NCBI RefSeq assembly: GCF_024733555.1
Contig: NZ_JANIOF010000007.1
Span: forward strand, 124,001-188,000
Origin: Paenibacillus sp. SC116
Lineage (GTDB): Bacteria; Bacillota; Bacilli; Paenibacillales; Paenibacillaceae
Direction: 5' to 3'
DNA length: 64,000 bases
Position numbers and translations under genes: made by a program. This document shows, piece after piece, positions 1-8,694 of this stretch (within the stretch, counting starts at the first letter, position 1; each line of letters begins with the position of its first letter). The notes below the pieces were generated by a model. It saw only the letters and a program-made list of their open reading frames with translations, ran no database searches and had not been told where the DNA came from.

Positions 1-805
1 AACCAATGTTTCCTGTAATCCATTGCAGCACTTTCGGCAATTTGTAGTACGAACTTCCTTCTACCGCAGCCAACACATAGCTCCACTCATCTTCATGCTC
101 GAAGTATGATTCCTCGAATTGATGCTGTACATAGAACAACCATATTCCGAGCATTCCCGAGATAAAGAAAATTGGTGCTTGTATAAGAACAAATGCCTGC
201 CAACCAACGAGCCAGCACATGAATGCATACAAGGCTACGATTCCGATATTCGTCAAATGCGTATTGATTTTTTCCTTCTTTCTAGCGTCTTTACGATTAA
301 AGCGATAGGCAACTAAAAAGATAGCAATTGGTCCAATGAAGAGCATCACGAACGGATTGCGGTATATTCTATAACCTATTTTCGTCTTTAATGGAGCTGC
401 CTCATACTCATCTACAGTCAGTACCCACATATCCCCGATGCCACGCTTGTCGAGATTGCTGCTCGTTGCATGATGGATGGCGTGACAATTTTTCCATTGT
501 TGATAAGGGACAAGCGTTATTACACCGGTAATATAACCGATAATATCATTTGCCTTGCGGCTCTTAAAGAACGATTGGTGACAACAGTCATGAAAAATGA
601 TAAATGTCCGAATCACAAAGCCCGCTGCAACGATCGTGATCGGCAGTGTAAGCCAATACGATACGGACAAGCTTGCGTATGCGGCATACCAAAGTAAAAA
701 TAAAGGAACGAGCGTGTTGATCATTTGTCGAATACTTTTTTTCGCATCTGATTTTTCATAAGGCATCATGTCTTTTCTTAACTTCGCTTGTTGAGCTTGA
801 GTCAT
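1..805 (-). CDS. des: Fatty-acid desaturase, C-terminus beyond window
   Basis: This is an integral membrane acyl-lipid desaturase that introduces a double bond into membrane phospholipid acyl chains, probably to keep membranes fluid in the cold. The three histidine boxes are visible: HDCCHQ, then CHAIHHATSSNLDKRG, then QHQFEESYFE, the same order and wording as Bacillus Des. Hydrophobic stretches lie between the boxes. The ATG at 805 follows GGAGG with ten bases of spacing; the nearer ATG at 810 runs into a stop after one further codon. About 268 residues are in the window, against roughly 350 for the Bacillus enzyme, so the end lies off the left edge. A TATAAT-like -10 and a TCAT-rich dyad cluster lie upstream. 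The family is very likely; the exact double-bond position is unknown. Confidence 0.9.
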   Translation of the reverse strand, partial: MTQAQQAKLRKDMMPYEKSDAKKSIRQMINTLVPLFLLWYAAYASLSVSYWLTLPITIVAAGFVIRTFIIFHDCCHQSFFKSRKANDIIGYITGVITLVPYQQWKNCHAIHHATSSNLDKRGIGDMWVLTVDEYEAAPLKTKIGYRIYRNPFVMLFIGPIAIFLVAYRFNRKDARKKEKINTHLTNIGIVALYAFMCWLVGWQAFVLIQAPIFFISGMLGIWLFYVQHQFEESYFEHEDEWSYVLAAVEGSSYYKLPKVLQWITGNIG

Positions 806-941
806 CGCATGTATTCCTCCCAAATATGACGCTTTAACGACTATATAAATAGAGCATGACCTGACTTGGCATGTGTAGAGCAAGTCGTTGCAAGTCTAAT
901 CTATTGCTCCATGCTAAATAAGGACGTATTTGTCTATTGTT

Positions 942-1006
942 ATTATAGGCAGAACGTGTCATCGCCAATAGTCATAAACGTCATGAGGGGACATGACATA
1001 TGTCAT
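942..1006 (-). promoter_or_regulatory. des promoter with candidate DesR-type operator
   Basis: On the minus strand a TATAAT (942-947) lies 137 bases before the desaturase start, with no good TTGACA at the right distance. Upstream of it are a perfect 14-base palindrome, ATGACATATGTCAT (993-1006), and an overlapping inverted repeat, GTCATG-N6-CATGAC (980-997). They would be centred about 54 and 65 bases before the expected transcript start. A weak -35 with TCAT dyads in this position resembles the Bacillus des promoter activated by phosphorylated DesR. Binding by DesR is an inference; no DesKR genes are in the window. Confidence 0.5.
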
Positions 1007-1028
1007 ATAGGATGCTGAGAGCGCACTA

Positions 1029-1054
1029 AAAAAGCATGCCGAAAAGCGGCATGC
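1029..1054 (-). terminator. Terminator after lipoprotein gene
   Basis: GCATGCCG (1034-1041) pairs with CGGCATGC (1047-1054) around a five-base loop. On the minus strand the hairpin is followed by a run of six T. It sits 28 bases after the stop of the lipoprotein gene that ends at 1082. Confidence 0.8.
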
Positions 1055-1081
1055 CGTAGTCTTTATTTAAAACATTATAAA

Positions 1082-1651
1082 TTATTTCACTTGCAACGAA
1101 TGCATGATTTCCTTGGCGCTAAGACGCCATTCTTCCATTTGTTCTTCTGTACAATTAAATGTCCCGAGTAGAATTCTGCCGTCTACCTCCGTCATGAACA
1201 TCAGGTTGTATACGTTTGTATCTATCGCTGGTGTAAGCAGCTCTACATAGCCGACGGTTTTATTATTAATAGTGGTCACACCATCACCGTACCATGTAGC
1301 AGTTGGATGTAGTTGCTCAAACTGTTTTTTCGTAGCAGCTACAAATTTTTCTAGCTCTTCTTCGGAAATAGGAGTGGGTAAATGATTAAAAGCTACATTT
1401 ATAGAAGCGTCTTCATCGGTAAAGATTAAGGTTGGTCTATTTCCACCAGGGTATTTCGTTGCGGCCATTTCTTCTGACATAATTTCAAATCCTTTTGGGA
1501 CCAGTACACTAACTTTATTATCAAGGATTTGTTTTTGTTCCAATTGCTTATTCCCTTTTGGTGGCGGCGTACTTGGTGCACTTGTTTCTTTTTCAGCACA
1601 TCCTAACAGTACAAATACACACATTACAATCAAAGCTATTACTTTTTTCAT
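1082..1651 (-). CDS. Lipoprotein, PsbP/DcrB-like domain (predicted)
   Basis: The 189-residue product begins with a charged Lys pair, a hydrophobic stretch and the lipobox LLGC near residue 18, so it should be exported and lipid-anchored to the outer face of the membrane. A short Ser/Pro/Lys-rich linker follows. The rest, starting near VSVLVPKGFEI, has the alternating pattern of small PsbP- or DcrB-like domains: a short structured start, a helix around EEELEKFVAATKKQF, then strands around YVELLTPA and GRILLGTFNC. The ATG has GGGGG nine bases upstream. It stands alone with its own terminator. Its role is unknown and the domain assignment is a pattern judgement. Confidence 0.7.
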   Translation of the reverse strand: MKKVIALIVMCVFVLLGCAEKETSAPSTPPPKGNKQLEQKQILDNKVSVLVPKGFEIMSEEMAATKYPGGNRPTLIFTDEDASINVAFNHLPTPISEEELEKFVAATKKQFEQLHPTATWYGDGVTTINNKTVGYVELLTPAIDTNVYNLMFMTEVDGRILLGTFNCTEEQMEEWRLSAKEIMHSLQVK

Positions 1652-1800
1652 GATTATCCCCCAACTATGTAATGTACCAAACTCACTGTTTCATATGATA
1701 ATTTTTCCATATAGTATTTCGTTATAACGATAATTCAATAAATTGTAAGCAAAAATTTTTATCTCTGAAAGAACACATCTGGTGGGCGCCCATGCCCATA

Positions 1801-1837
1801 AAAAAACGACTGCACTTACATGCAATCGTTTTTCTTC
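1801..1837 (-). terminator. Terminator after HEAT-repeat gene
   Basis: AAAACGA-TGCA (from 1803) pairs with TGCA-CGTTTT (from 1821) around a short loop, with T runs on both strands. It lies about 40 bases beyond the stop of the gene that ends at 1879 on the minus strand. Confidence 0.7.
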
Positions 1838-1878
1838 CTATTCACATGATCAATAAATTTAACACACATACAGACGAC

Positions 1879-2328
1879 CTACTTTTTAGATAGCGATTCC
1901 CACGTGCTTTCGAGCCACTGATCAAATTCATCGCCCTTTTGTCCTTCGTACGCATCATATACGTCTGAACGCATTTTTTGAAGCTTCTCTTTGAATTGCT
2001 CATACGTATGATCAGCTGGCAAGCTCTTTTTGATTCTCACCAACAATTTCGTAAGTCCTTTAACGATTTCGCCACTTTTTCTTGGCGGCAACTGAACATC
2101 TTCACCAAGTTTCTTAAGTTCTCGGTAAGCAGCTTCTTGAACTTGATACACCGTATCATTCATCAATCTATGTTTGAGTACATCGATAACTTGAGGATTG
2201 TCCAACTGACCCAGTTGTTCAACAGCATCCAAACGTTCTCTCCAATTAGATGTACGATTTGCTGCCTTTTTTAATTCCTCATATTTTGAAGCTGCATCTT
2301 GTTGCAATTCTTGGTTGTCTAATTCCAT
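1879..2328 (-). CDS. HEAT-repeat protein, conserved in Bacillota
   Basis: This 149-residue cytoplasmic protein carries a HEAT-type helical repeat in its first half: WRERLDAVEQLGQLDNPQVIDVLKHRL followed by a second unit around VYQVQEAAYRELKKLGED. The C-terminal half, VKGLTKLLVRIKKSLP onward, is a conserved helical extension ending in acidic and Trp-containing helices. Such proteins are scaffolds for protein-protein contacts. The ATG lies a few bases after GGAG. No partner is suggested by the neighbours. The fold is well supported but the function is unknown. Confidence 0.75.
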   Translation of the reverse strand: MELDNQELQQDAASKYEELKKAANRTSNWRERLDAVEQLGQLDNPQVIDVLKHRLMNDTVYQVQEAAYRELKKLGEDVQLPPRKSGEIVKGLTKLLVRIKKSLPADHTYEQFKEKLQKMRSDVYDAYEGQKGDEFDQWLESTWESLSKK

Positions 2329-2413
2329 TTACTCCATCTCCTTTTACTGCTGTATCAAAATATGCTTGTTCACTTTATGTGTAAAGAGAACGCAAATTGC
2401 TTTTTATATCAGA

Positions 2414-2581
2414 TCAGTCACCTTTATTAGCGCTAGCATTATTTTCACTGGCATTTTTAGTGCCTTTGCTTTTATAAGGCTTTGGCGCATTCTGTCTCCG
2501 CTTCTCACCAGCCTGCCAGCGGTTCCAGCCCTTCTTGCCTGTTCCTCTGCCTGTTCCACCCTTACCTTTGCTTTTACTCAA
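2414..2581 (-). CDS. Small basic protein, probably DUF3934 family
   Basis: The product is a 55-residue, Lys/Gly-rich protein beginning MSKSKGKGGTGRGTGKKGWN and continuing with RWQAGEKRRQNAPKPYKSKG. It uses a TTG start at 2581, six bases after a GGAG. It lacks any hydrophobic segment and ends in an Asn/Ala/Lys-rich tail. The SKGKGGTGRGTGKKGWNRWQ core matches my memory of the DUF3934 family of tiny Bacillota proteins with no known function. It is easily missed because of its length and start codon. Its basic nature would suit nucleic-acid or ribosome binding, which is inference only. Confidence 0.7.
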   Translation of the reverse strand: MSKSKGKGGTGRGTGKKGWNRWQAGEKRRQNAPKPYKSKGTKNASENNASANKGD

Positions 2582-2711
2582 ATGATCACTCCGTTACCTT
2601 TTTGAATCGACGGACATCGATTCATGTAGACTCATTACGTTATATCCATGCTAACATACTCTTAATCCAAGCATGTTGAAATATACCGCATCCTATACCA
2701 TATGTACAGAA

Positions 2712-2754
2712 AAAGATAATCCGCTCTGGCATGTACCAGACACGGATTATCTTT
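2712..2754 (-). terminator. Strong terminator after htpG
   Basis: AAAGATAATCCG (2712-2723) pairs perfectly with CGGATTATCTTT (2743-2754), with an inner TCTGG/CCAGA stem and a short loop. T-rich sequence flanks it on both strands, so it may work in both directions. It sits 20 bases after the htpG stop. Confidence 0.85.
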
Positions 2755-2774
2755 ATTATACCTTATCGGCTGTA

Positions 2775-4658
2775 TTAAACCATCACTTTACAAATGTTGT
2801 TCGTAAACTCCACTGGATCTTGCAGCGGCAAGCCTTCGATCAACAGCGCTTGGCTGTACAACAAGTTCGTGTACAATGCCAGCTTCTCTTGATCAGAAGA
2901 TGTATGCGCAGCTTTCAAAGACGCGAATACGTCATGGTTGACGTTAATCTCCAACACTTTGTCTGCTTGCACATCTTGACTGTTCGGCATAGCCTTCAAT
3001 ATTTTCTCCATCTCAATCGTCAATTCGCCTTCCGTGGACAAGCACACTGGATGGGACTTCAAACGCTTGGACGCTTTAACGCTCTTCACTTTGCCAGACA
3101 GCAAGCCTGCCATTGCTTCGAACAGCTCTTTGTTGTCATTTGCTTCTTCCTCAGTAGCTTCGTTCTCGTCCGCTTCGATGCCCAAGTCGCCGCTCGATAC
3201 GTTTTTGAACTCTTTCTCTTTGTAGCTCATGATCATTTTGATCGCGAACTCATCGATATCGTCTGTGAAGTAGAGAATCTCATAGCCTTTATCGGATACA
3301 AGCTCTGTCTGCGGCGATTTCTCAATACGCTCAACAGATTCACCTGAAGCATAGTAAATGTATTTTTGATCCTCCGGCATTCTCGATACGTACTCATCCA
3401 ATGTTACCAGCTTCTTCTCTGTGGAAGAGTAGAACATGAGCAAGTCTTGCAGCACGTCTTTGTTCATGCCGTAGTCGCTGTATACGCCGTATTTCAACTG
3501 TCTGCCGAAAGCTTGATAGAACGTATCGTACTTCTCTCTTTCATCCTTCAACAAGCTTTGCAATTGGCCTTTAATCTTGTTCTTAATATTTTTTGCAATA
3601 AGCGTCAATTGACGGTCATGCTGCAGCATCTCACGGGAAATGTTAAGCGACAGATCTTCGGAATCAACCATACCTTTCACGAAACCAAAGTAATCTGGCA
3701 GCAAGTCCGCACATTTGTTCATGATAAGTACACCATTGGAATAGAGCTCAAGACCTTTCTCATATTCCTTCGTGTAATAATCAAACGGCGTATTTTCTGG
3801 GATAAATAGAATCGCATTGTATACGACCGCACCGTCTGCACTAATGTGAATATGCTTCAACGGCTTGTCGAAGCCATAGCGCTTCTCGTTATAGAAGTTC
3901 TCGTAGTCTTCCGTCGTCAGCTCGCTTCTATTTTTACGCCAAATGGGAACCATGCTGTTGATCGTTTGTTCTTCTGTGTACGTCTCCAGCTCATTATCTT
4001 CACTGCCCTCAATTGGACGTTGGCTCGTCACATCCATCTTGATCGGATAGCGAATGAAGTCAGAATATTTCTTAATAATCGCTTTCAGACGGTACTCGTC
4101 CAAATACTCATCATAGTTGTCTTCTTCCGTGTTGTCCTTGATGCGAAGCGTAATCTCCGTACCAATAGTCGCTTTCTCGCTTGCCACGATTGTGTAGCCG
4201 TCTGCGCCTTTGGATTCCCACTTGAATGCCTCTTCGCTGCCAATCGCCTTACTCACGACCGTTACAACATCCGCAACCATGAATGCCGAATAGAAGCCGA
4301 CACCAAATTGACCAATAATGTTGTGTCCGTCTTTGCTCTCATTCTCTGCCTTAAATGCAAGCGAGCCGGACTTTGCAATAACGCCCAAGTTGTTCTCTAG
4401 ATCTTCTTTTGTCATTCCGATACCTGTATCGGTAATCGTCAACGTGCGCTTGTCTTTATCGATCGCGACTTTAATGTAATAGTTTTCTTTCTCAAATACG
4501 ACTGACTCGTCAGCAAGTGCTTTGTAGTACATTTTGTCGATCGCGTCACTTGCGTTAGAAATTAACTCTCTCAAAAAGATTTCACGCTGCGTGTAAATGG
4601 AGTTAATCATCATTTCCAGCAAACGCTTGGATTCTGCTTTAAATTGTTTCTTAGCCAT
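2775..4658 (-). CDS. htpG: HtpG, bacterial Hsp90 chaperone
   Basis: HtpG is the cytoplasmic Hsp90 that refolds and stabilises client proteins in an ATP-dependent dimer cycle. The N-terminal GHKL ATPase domain shows [22 protein letters not shown] and [14 protein letters not shown]. The middle domain includes the catalytic-arginine region LNISREMLQ, and the C-terminal dimerisation domain follows. The 627-residue length is normal. The start is set at the ATG encoding MAKKQFKAE, eight bases after GGAG; an in-frame start six codons earlier has no suitable site. It forms its own unit with a consensus promoter, a CIRCE operator and a strong terminator. Confidence 0.97.
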   Translation of the reverse strand: MAKKQFKAESKRLLEMMINSIYTQREIFLRELISNASDAIDKMYYKALADESVVFEKENYYIKVAIDKDKRTLTITDTGIGMTKEDLENNLGVIAKSGSLAFKAENESKDGHNIIGQFGVGFYSAFMVADVVTVVSKAIGSEEAFKWESKGADGYTIVASEKATIGTEITLRIKDNTEEDNYDEYLDEYRLKAIIKKYSDFIRYPIKMDVTSQRPIEGSEDNELETYTEEQTINSMVPIWRKNRSELTTEDYENFYNEKRYGFDKPLKHIHISADGAVVYNAILFIPENTPFDYYTKEYEKGLELYSNGVLIMNKCADLLPDYFGFVKGMVDSEDLSLNISREMLQHDRQLTLIAKNIKNKIKGQLQSLLKDEREKYDTFYQAFGRQLKYGVYSDYGMNKDVLQDLLMFYSSTEKKLVTLDEYVSRMPEDQKYIYYASGESVERIEKSPQTELVSDKGYEILYFTDDIDEFAIKMIMSYKEKEFKNVSSGDLGIEADENEATEEEANDNKELFEAMAGLLSGKVKSVKASKRLKSHPVCLSTEGELTIEMEKILKAMPNSQDVQADKVLEINVNHDVFASLKAAHTSSDQEKLALYTNLLYSQALLIEGLPLQDPVEFTNNICKVMV

Positions 4659-4768
4659 CAAATAATCTCCTCTCAAATTGGAAAATAGAATATATATGCT
4701 TATGTAGTTGTCTCATTAGTCGTAAAAGTCTCAACGCAGCAGAAAGTCTGCGCTTCAGCTGTCTGATG

Positions 4769-4836
4769 TTAGCACTCAAATAAGAGGAGTGCTAATCCCT
4801 CTTTTTTATATAACACACCCTAATTTTCCATGTCAA
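4769..4836 (-). promoter_or_regulatory. htpG SigA promoter with CIRCE operator
   Basis: Minus-strand TTGACA (4831-4836) and TTATAT (4808-4813) are spaced by exactly 17 bases. Twelve bases after the -10 begins a perfect CIRCE, TTAGCACTC-N9-GAGTGCTAA (4769-4795). CIRCE is the binding site of the heat-shock repressor HrcA, normally found before groESL and hrcA-grpE-dnaK. Placed at the transcript start, it should make htpG an HrcA-repressed heat-shock gene. Confidence 0.92.
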
Positions 4837-4919
4837 TATAAATGCGCAAAATAGTAATGTTTGCTTTGCGTCAATCTATTGATTAACTAGTCATATATAA
4901 CAATCTCAAGTGGATTTCG

Positions 4920-5104
4920 CTAACGAGCGCCATTGACGTTATTTTCGCTACATCATCCATCGTAGAAATGTAACGGTTATAGGCGAGCTTATTTTAGCAG
5001 TGAACGCGAATAATATAACGCTTTCCGGCAAATAAGCTCTCTGAGATCCTTTACATTTCAAAATACATCAATGTAGGCTAATTAGCCTCTATGACAACCG
5101 TTAG
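4920..5104. repeat. 185-bp foldback repeat, copy A
   Basis: The element is bounded by CTAACG (4920-4925) and CGTTAG (5099-5104). A second, ungapped copy of the same 185-bp length lies at 43461-43645. Inside are inverted arms around GAGCTTATTTTAG (4985-4997) and AAATAAGCTCTCTGA (from 5030), plus outer arms CATTGACGTTATTTT and TTAGCCTCTATGAC. Arms are conserved between copies while loops differ. No coding frame or target duplication is evident. It fills the htpG-pxpA gap. Confidence 0.75.
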
Positions 5105-5126
5105 CACCATTACATTCGCTACTCTT

Positions 5127-5900
5127 CTAGCCCGTCGTACGATGCCCAACAGCTTGCAGCTGTATCCCTTTCCCTATCAGCATATCCCGAATATGACTGG
5201 CAAACACTCGTGCATGCTCTCCATCTCCATGGATGCAGATCGTCTCTGCCTTCAACTTTACTTCTACATCCTCACGCGAACGAACCGTTCCTGATGTGAC
5301 CATTTGGAGAATTTGAGCAACCGCTTGGGATGGATCACTAATTAGTGCATCTGATTCCGCTCTCGGTGTAAGACTTCCATCTCGACAATATGTTCTATCC
5401 GCAAACACTTCGCTCGCCGTGCGCAGTCCAATTCTCTCTCCCGCTCGAATCAATTGACTGCCTGACAGCCCATATAGCACTAGCTCTGGATTGACCCGAT
5501 AGACTGCCTCGGCAATCGCCTCCGCCAGCTTCTCCTGATGAGCTGCCATGTTGTACAGTGCCCCATGCGGCTTCACATGCTGCATCTTTCCACCTTCGGC
5601 ACGAATAAAGCCGTCCAAGGCGCCGATCTGGTAAACGGTCATATCATACGCTTCTTCTGGTGTGATCGCCATATTGCGGCGGCCAAAGCCCGCCAAGTCA
5701 GGCAGCCCTGGATGCGCCCCGATCCCTACCTGCTTATTCAGCGCCATAATTACCGTTTGCCGCATCGTACGCGGATCACCAGCATGGTAGCCGCAAGCGA
5801 TGTTCACAGATGTTACAAGGTCAAGCATGGCTTCATCATTGCCAATCGTATAAGCACCAAAGCTTTCTCCCATATCACAGTTCAAGTCAATCGTATACAT
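5127..5900 (-). CDS. pxpA: 5-oxoprolinase subunit A (LamB/YcsF family)
   Basis: PxpA is one of three cytoplasmic subunits that hydrolyse 5-oxoproline (pyroglutamate) to glutamate with ATP. The 257-residue protein opens with the family signature [12 protein letters not shown], followed by [28 protein letters not shown] and [10 protein letters not shown], which line the active site of the LamB/YcsF fold. The length is typical. The ATG immediately follows the pxpC stop codon, so translation is probably coupled. It is the last gene of pxpB-pxpC-pxpA. The assignment is very secure. Confidence 0.96.
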   Translation of the reverse strand: MYTIDLNCDMGESFGAYTIGNDEAMLDLVTSVNIACGYHAGDPRTMRQTVIMALNKQVGIGAHPGLPDLAGFGRRNMAITPEEAYDMTVYQIGALDGFIRAEGGKMQHVKPHGALYNMAAHQEKLAEAIAEAVYRVNPELVLYGLSGSQLIRAGERIGLRTASEVFADRTYCRDGSLTPRAESDALISDPSQAVAQILQMVTSGTVRSREDVEVKLKAETICIHGDGEHARVFASHIRDMLIGKGIQLQAVGHRTTG

Positions 5901-6920
5901 TTAACGGGGACCTCCTGTCTTCATATATAGCTGAATGGATGTCGCTAACCGTACCAACGATAATTCTGCTGAAATATACAGCTGCTGCGCTTCTTCTAAT
6001 GAAATTTCGGCAAATCGGATTCGTTCTCCCGGCTTGATTTGAGCCAATACTGGCAAATCTACACTTGCTACTTGAGCTATTTTAGGATAGCCGCCAACTG
6101 TCTGACGATCTGCCATTAAAATAATCGGGTTCCCATCTGGTGGTACTTGTATCGTGCCGAATGATACAGCTTCCGAGAGCAGTTCATCAGACGATTCTAA
6201 GCGAAGTGCCGCTCCCTCGAGACGATATCCCATCCGATCAGACTGAGGCGTAACACGGAAACGTCGATTGACCAGTTCCTCCCTGCTATCTGGTGTAAAT
6301 TTCTTGAATTCACGGCCTTGCACGAAACGAATAACTGGTTCAGGACGATAAGCTGGCTGAGCTGTATAGCCAACAAACCAAGAAGTAACTAGGAAAGGAA
6401 CTCCTTGTAATGCAGCGCTACGTTGGTTCATATAAGAAACAGCAGGGTTCGAAGCTGCACCAACAGGCAGCACATCTCCCGCTCGTAAAGCTCTGCCTTC
6501 ATGCCCCCCAATTCCTGCGCGCAAATACGAGCTTCGGCTTTGCAACACCATCGGCACATCAATACCGCCCGCTACCGCCAAATAAGTCCGCGCACCTGTT
6601 CGGCAATCTCCAAATTCCAGCATCTCGCCAGCCCTCACGAGGACTGGACGCCACGACGGTACATTCTCGCCGTTAATAGTCGGAGATAAATCCCCACCGC
6701 AAATCGCAATAAGTGCATCAGCCTCAAAGCGAATCATTGGCCCGCGCAGCGTAATCTCTAATGCAGCTGCACCCGGCACATTGCCCGCTAATATATTTGC
6801 TGCCCGCAGCGCAAATGTATCCATAGCCCCGCTCACAATAACGCCTTGCTGCTGGTATCCGTACCTACCCAAGTCTTGCACCGTTGTGAGCAAACCTGGC
6901 CTTACTATTGAAAGGCTCAT
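5901..6920 (-). CDS. pxpC: 5-oxoprolinase subunit C (KipA/YbgK family)
   Basis: PxpC is the biotin-dependent-carboxyltransferase-like subunit of 5-oxoprolinase and partner of PxpB. The 339-residue sequence starts SIVRPGLLTTVQDLGRYGYQ, the typical opening of this family. It contains SGAMDTFALRAANIL, a GGDLSP motif and the late NPIILMADRQTVGGYPKIA segment. Its ATG overlaps the pxpB stop by four bases (ATGA) and it ends directly against pxpA, so all three are one transcript. In Bacillus the homologous KipA/KipI pair also touches sporulation-kinase control; that role is not implied here. Confidence 0.95.
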   Translation of the reverse strand: MSLSIVRPGLLTTVQDLGRYGYQQQGVIVSGAMDTFALRAANILAGNVPGAAALEITLRGPMIRFEADALIAICGGDLSPTINGENVPSWRPVLVRAGEMLEFGDCRTGARTYLAVAGGIDVPMVLQSRSSYLRAGIGGHEGRALRAGDVLPVGAASNPAVSYMNQRSAALQGVPFLVTSWFVGYTAQPAYRPEPVIRFVQGREFKKFTPDSREELVNRRFRVTPQSDRMGYRLEGAALRLESSDELLSEAVSFGTIQVPPDGNPIILMADRQTVGGYPKIAQVASVDLPVLAQIKPGERIRFAEISLEEAQQLYISAELSLVRLATSIQLYMKTGGPR

Positions 6921-7705
6921 TGCTCATCCTCTTTCCATTCCGCAAATTGTTCAGGTTCAATCGGGTAGAAGCGAACGATATCACCCATCTTCAATAAACT
7001 AGGCTCTGGATGATCCGGACGAAACAACTTGCGCGGCGTCCTGCCGATGAGCCGCCATCCGCCCGGAGTAGCCAACGGATAGACTCCCGTCTGACTGCCG
7101 CCAATACCAACTGAACCTGGCGTAATAGCCGTCCGTGGGGAACTACGCCTTGGAACGGCTAGCCGTTCATCCATACCACCGAGATACGGGAAGCCTGGAG
7201 CAAAGCCGACCATGTAGACCAGGTAAGATGGACTACAATGCAGTTCTATCACTTCCTCCACATGGAGTCCCGTATGCTCCGCTACCTCTTGTAAATCCGG
7301 CCCGAACTCTCCTCCATAACAAACAGGAATGTCCACTATATTTGCTGCGGTGGTCTCCACTGACAAATCCAGCGAGCAAAGTATTCCCTCAACAATCCCC
7401 TTTAGAAGCTCAAACGGAGAATATACGAGCAGCCCATCGCGTTGATAACATGGTGCACCTGTTTCTGGATCACGCAGCTCCATCGGATCATAAATGACAG
7501 TAACCGTAGTATAGGAAGGTATACACTCAAGTACCCCAGATACATCAGCCCGTTCCAAACGTGAACAAAAAAACCGTATCTGTTCATGTGTCTGTCTAGC
7601 TATACCTCCACCCCAATCGATGAGCAGCGCTCGTTCACCCAAGGGGACGATAAGTATGCGATTCACACTATCTTCTTCCCGTATACCCTTTATCGTTGAA
7701 TGCAT
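6917..7705 (-). CDS. pxpB: 5-oxoprolinase subunit B (KipI family)
   Basis: PxpB is the first subunit of the 5-oxoprolinase complex. The 262-residue protein has the allophanate-hydrolase-subunit-1 pattern: LGERALLIDWGG, then IPSYTTVTVIYDP, IPVCYGGEFGPDLQEVAEHTGL, GFAPGFPYLGGMDERL and GSVGIGGSQTGVYP. The start at 7705 is chosen because AAAGGAG lies six bases upstream; the open frame extends 21 codons further without a comparable site. It leads the pxpBCA operon, which probably recycles pyroglutamate formed from glutamine. Confidence 0.94.
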   Translation of the reverse strand: MHSTIKGIREEDSVNRILIVPLGERALLIDWGGGIARQTHEQIRFFCSRLERADVSGVLECIPSYTTVTVIYDPMELRDPETGAPCYQRDGLLVYSPFELLKGIVEGILCSLDLSVETTAANIVDIPVCYGGEFGPDLQEVAEHTGLHVEEVIELHCSPSYLVYMVGFAPGFPYLGGMDERLAVPRRSSPRTAITPGSVGIGGSQTGVYPLATPGGWRLIGRTPRKLFRPDHPEPSLLKMGDIVRFYPIEPEQFAEWKEDEQ

Positions 7706-7816
7706 AGAAGGCTCCTTTATATGTTCTATGTTATTGCGCATCGAATGAAATACATGGAATCTTTTCATTCATTATATCGCACTGCGAGCCCGTACATGAA
7801 CATATGTGTTATGCAG

Positions 7817-8479
7817 CTACTTGCCATGTAATATTTTGATTTTCTGTATTAATGAATGAACTGTCCCTCCATTCATATATTTTGAGAAATCATCATCCAC
7901 CGCCGATAACACATAATCGTTATCTACGATATAATAGGTCCCGTGTTTAGAAAAATAGTATTTGTCTCCCTGCAAAGTTTCACCTTGTGCAATACCTGTA
8001 ACGATTTTCATTCCGGGTTTGAGGGCGGGTTCATATCCTCTAAAATCCGAGCTGTAGACAAGGCGAATCGTGCCCTCTATAGGTTTGCCGCTAATGCTCT
8101 CTAGTATTTTCACTTCAAATTGAGTATTTTTTGAATGGATTGGCTGGATTACTTTGCTTGTTATCTTTTCATTAACCTTCTGTTCAGGTATGCCGAGCTT
8201 GCCAAATAGATCCGTCTCGTATTCGGGTAATTCACCAATAGATTCTGCTACAATGACGGTTTCTGATCGTTCTATAATTTCCTGATAAGAGATTGGTCTG
8301 AAAGCATAGTTAGGAGGGTCATAATTGTAAACGGGATAATACTCACGCAGCTGCTGAATGCGTTCTGGGGTTAGTGAAGGAAGCGTATTTTCTTTATGCA
8401 CGTTAGCAGTTAAACCAAGTACCATAAGGAGAAAACATCCTACGACAAGCAGTCTCCTACCCTTTCGTGCTTGTATCAT
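7817..8479 (-). CDS. Exported or membrane-anchored protein, unknown
   Basis: The 220-residue product has a positively charged start, MIQARKGRRLL, followed by one hydrophobic segment, VVGCFLLMVLGLTA, acting as signal anchor or signal peptide. The outer part carries a TPERIQQLREYYPVYNYD stretch and then strands that look like a small beta-rich domain: SETVIVAESIGELP, FEVKILESISGKP, IRLVYSS and MKIVTGIAQGE. This order resembles small exported proteins that rate trafficked lipids or metal ligands, but I do not recognise a family. The ATG follows GGAGGGAG, giving a clear start. No function can be assigned. Confidence 0.65.
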   Translation of the reverse strand: MIQARKGRRLLVVGCFLLMVLGLTANVHKENTLPSLTPERIQQLREYYPVYNYDPPNYAFRPISYQEIIERSETVIVAESIGELPEYETDLFGKLGIPEQKVNEKITSKVIQPIHSKNTQFEVKILESISGKPIEGTIRLVYSSDFRGYEPALKPGMKIVTGIAQGETLQGDKYYFSKHGTYYIVDNDYVLSAVDDDFSKYMNGGTVHSLIQKIKILHGK

Positions 8480-8615
8480 TGCTACTCCCTCCAACCCATA
8501 TAATATTGAAACTTCTATAATGATAAGCATACTGCAAAAAAATGCTGTATGTACAATAATGAAGCTCATCATTTCACACTATTTTAACCGACGACTTTAA
8601 GGTCCATCATTAAAT

Positions 8616-8645
8616 AGACAGTCCCCGCCTAGGCAGGAACTGTCT
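8616..8645. terminator. Hairpin between two exported-protein genes
   Basis: AGACAGTCCCCGCCT and AGGCAGGAACTGTCT form a stem with two mismatches just after the stop of the gene ending at 8695 (minus). The T tract is weak, so termination is probable rather than certain. Confidence 0.5.
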
Positions 8646-8694
8646 ATACTAGTTGCACTCTTTACGGCAAAAATGCAGCAAGAAAACAATTCAA

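Noticed and set aside
3034-4400. Several long open frames antisense to htpG
   Set aside because: They are shadows of the htpG reading frame with no ribosome sites and no family features.
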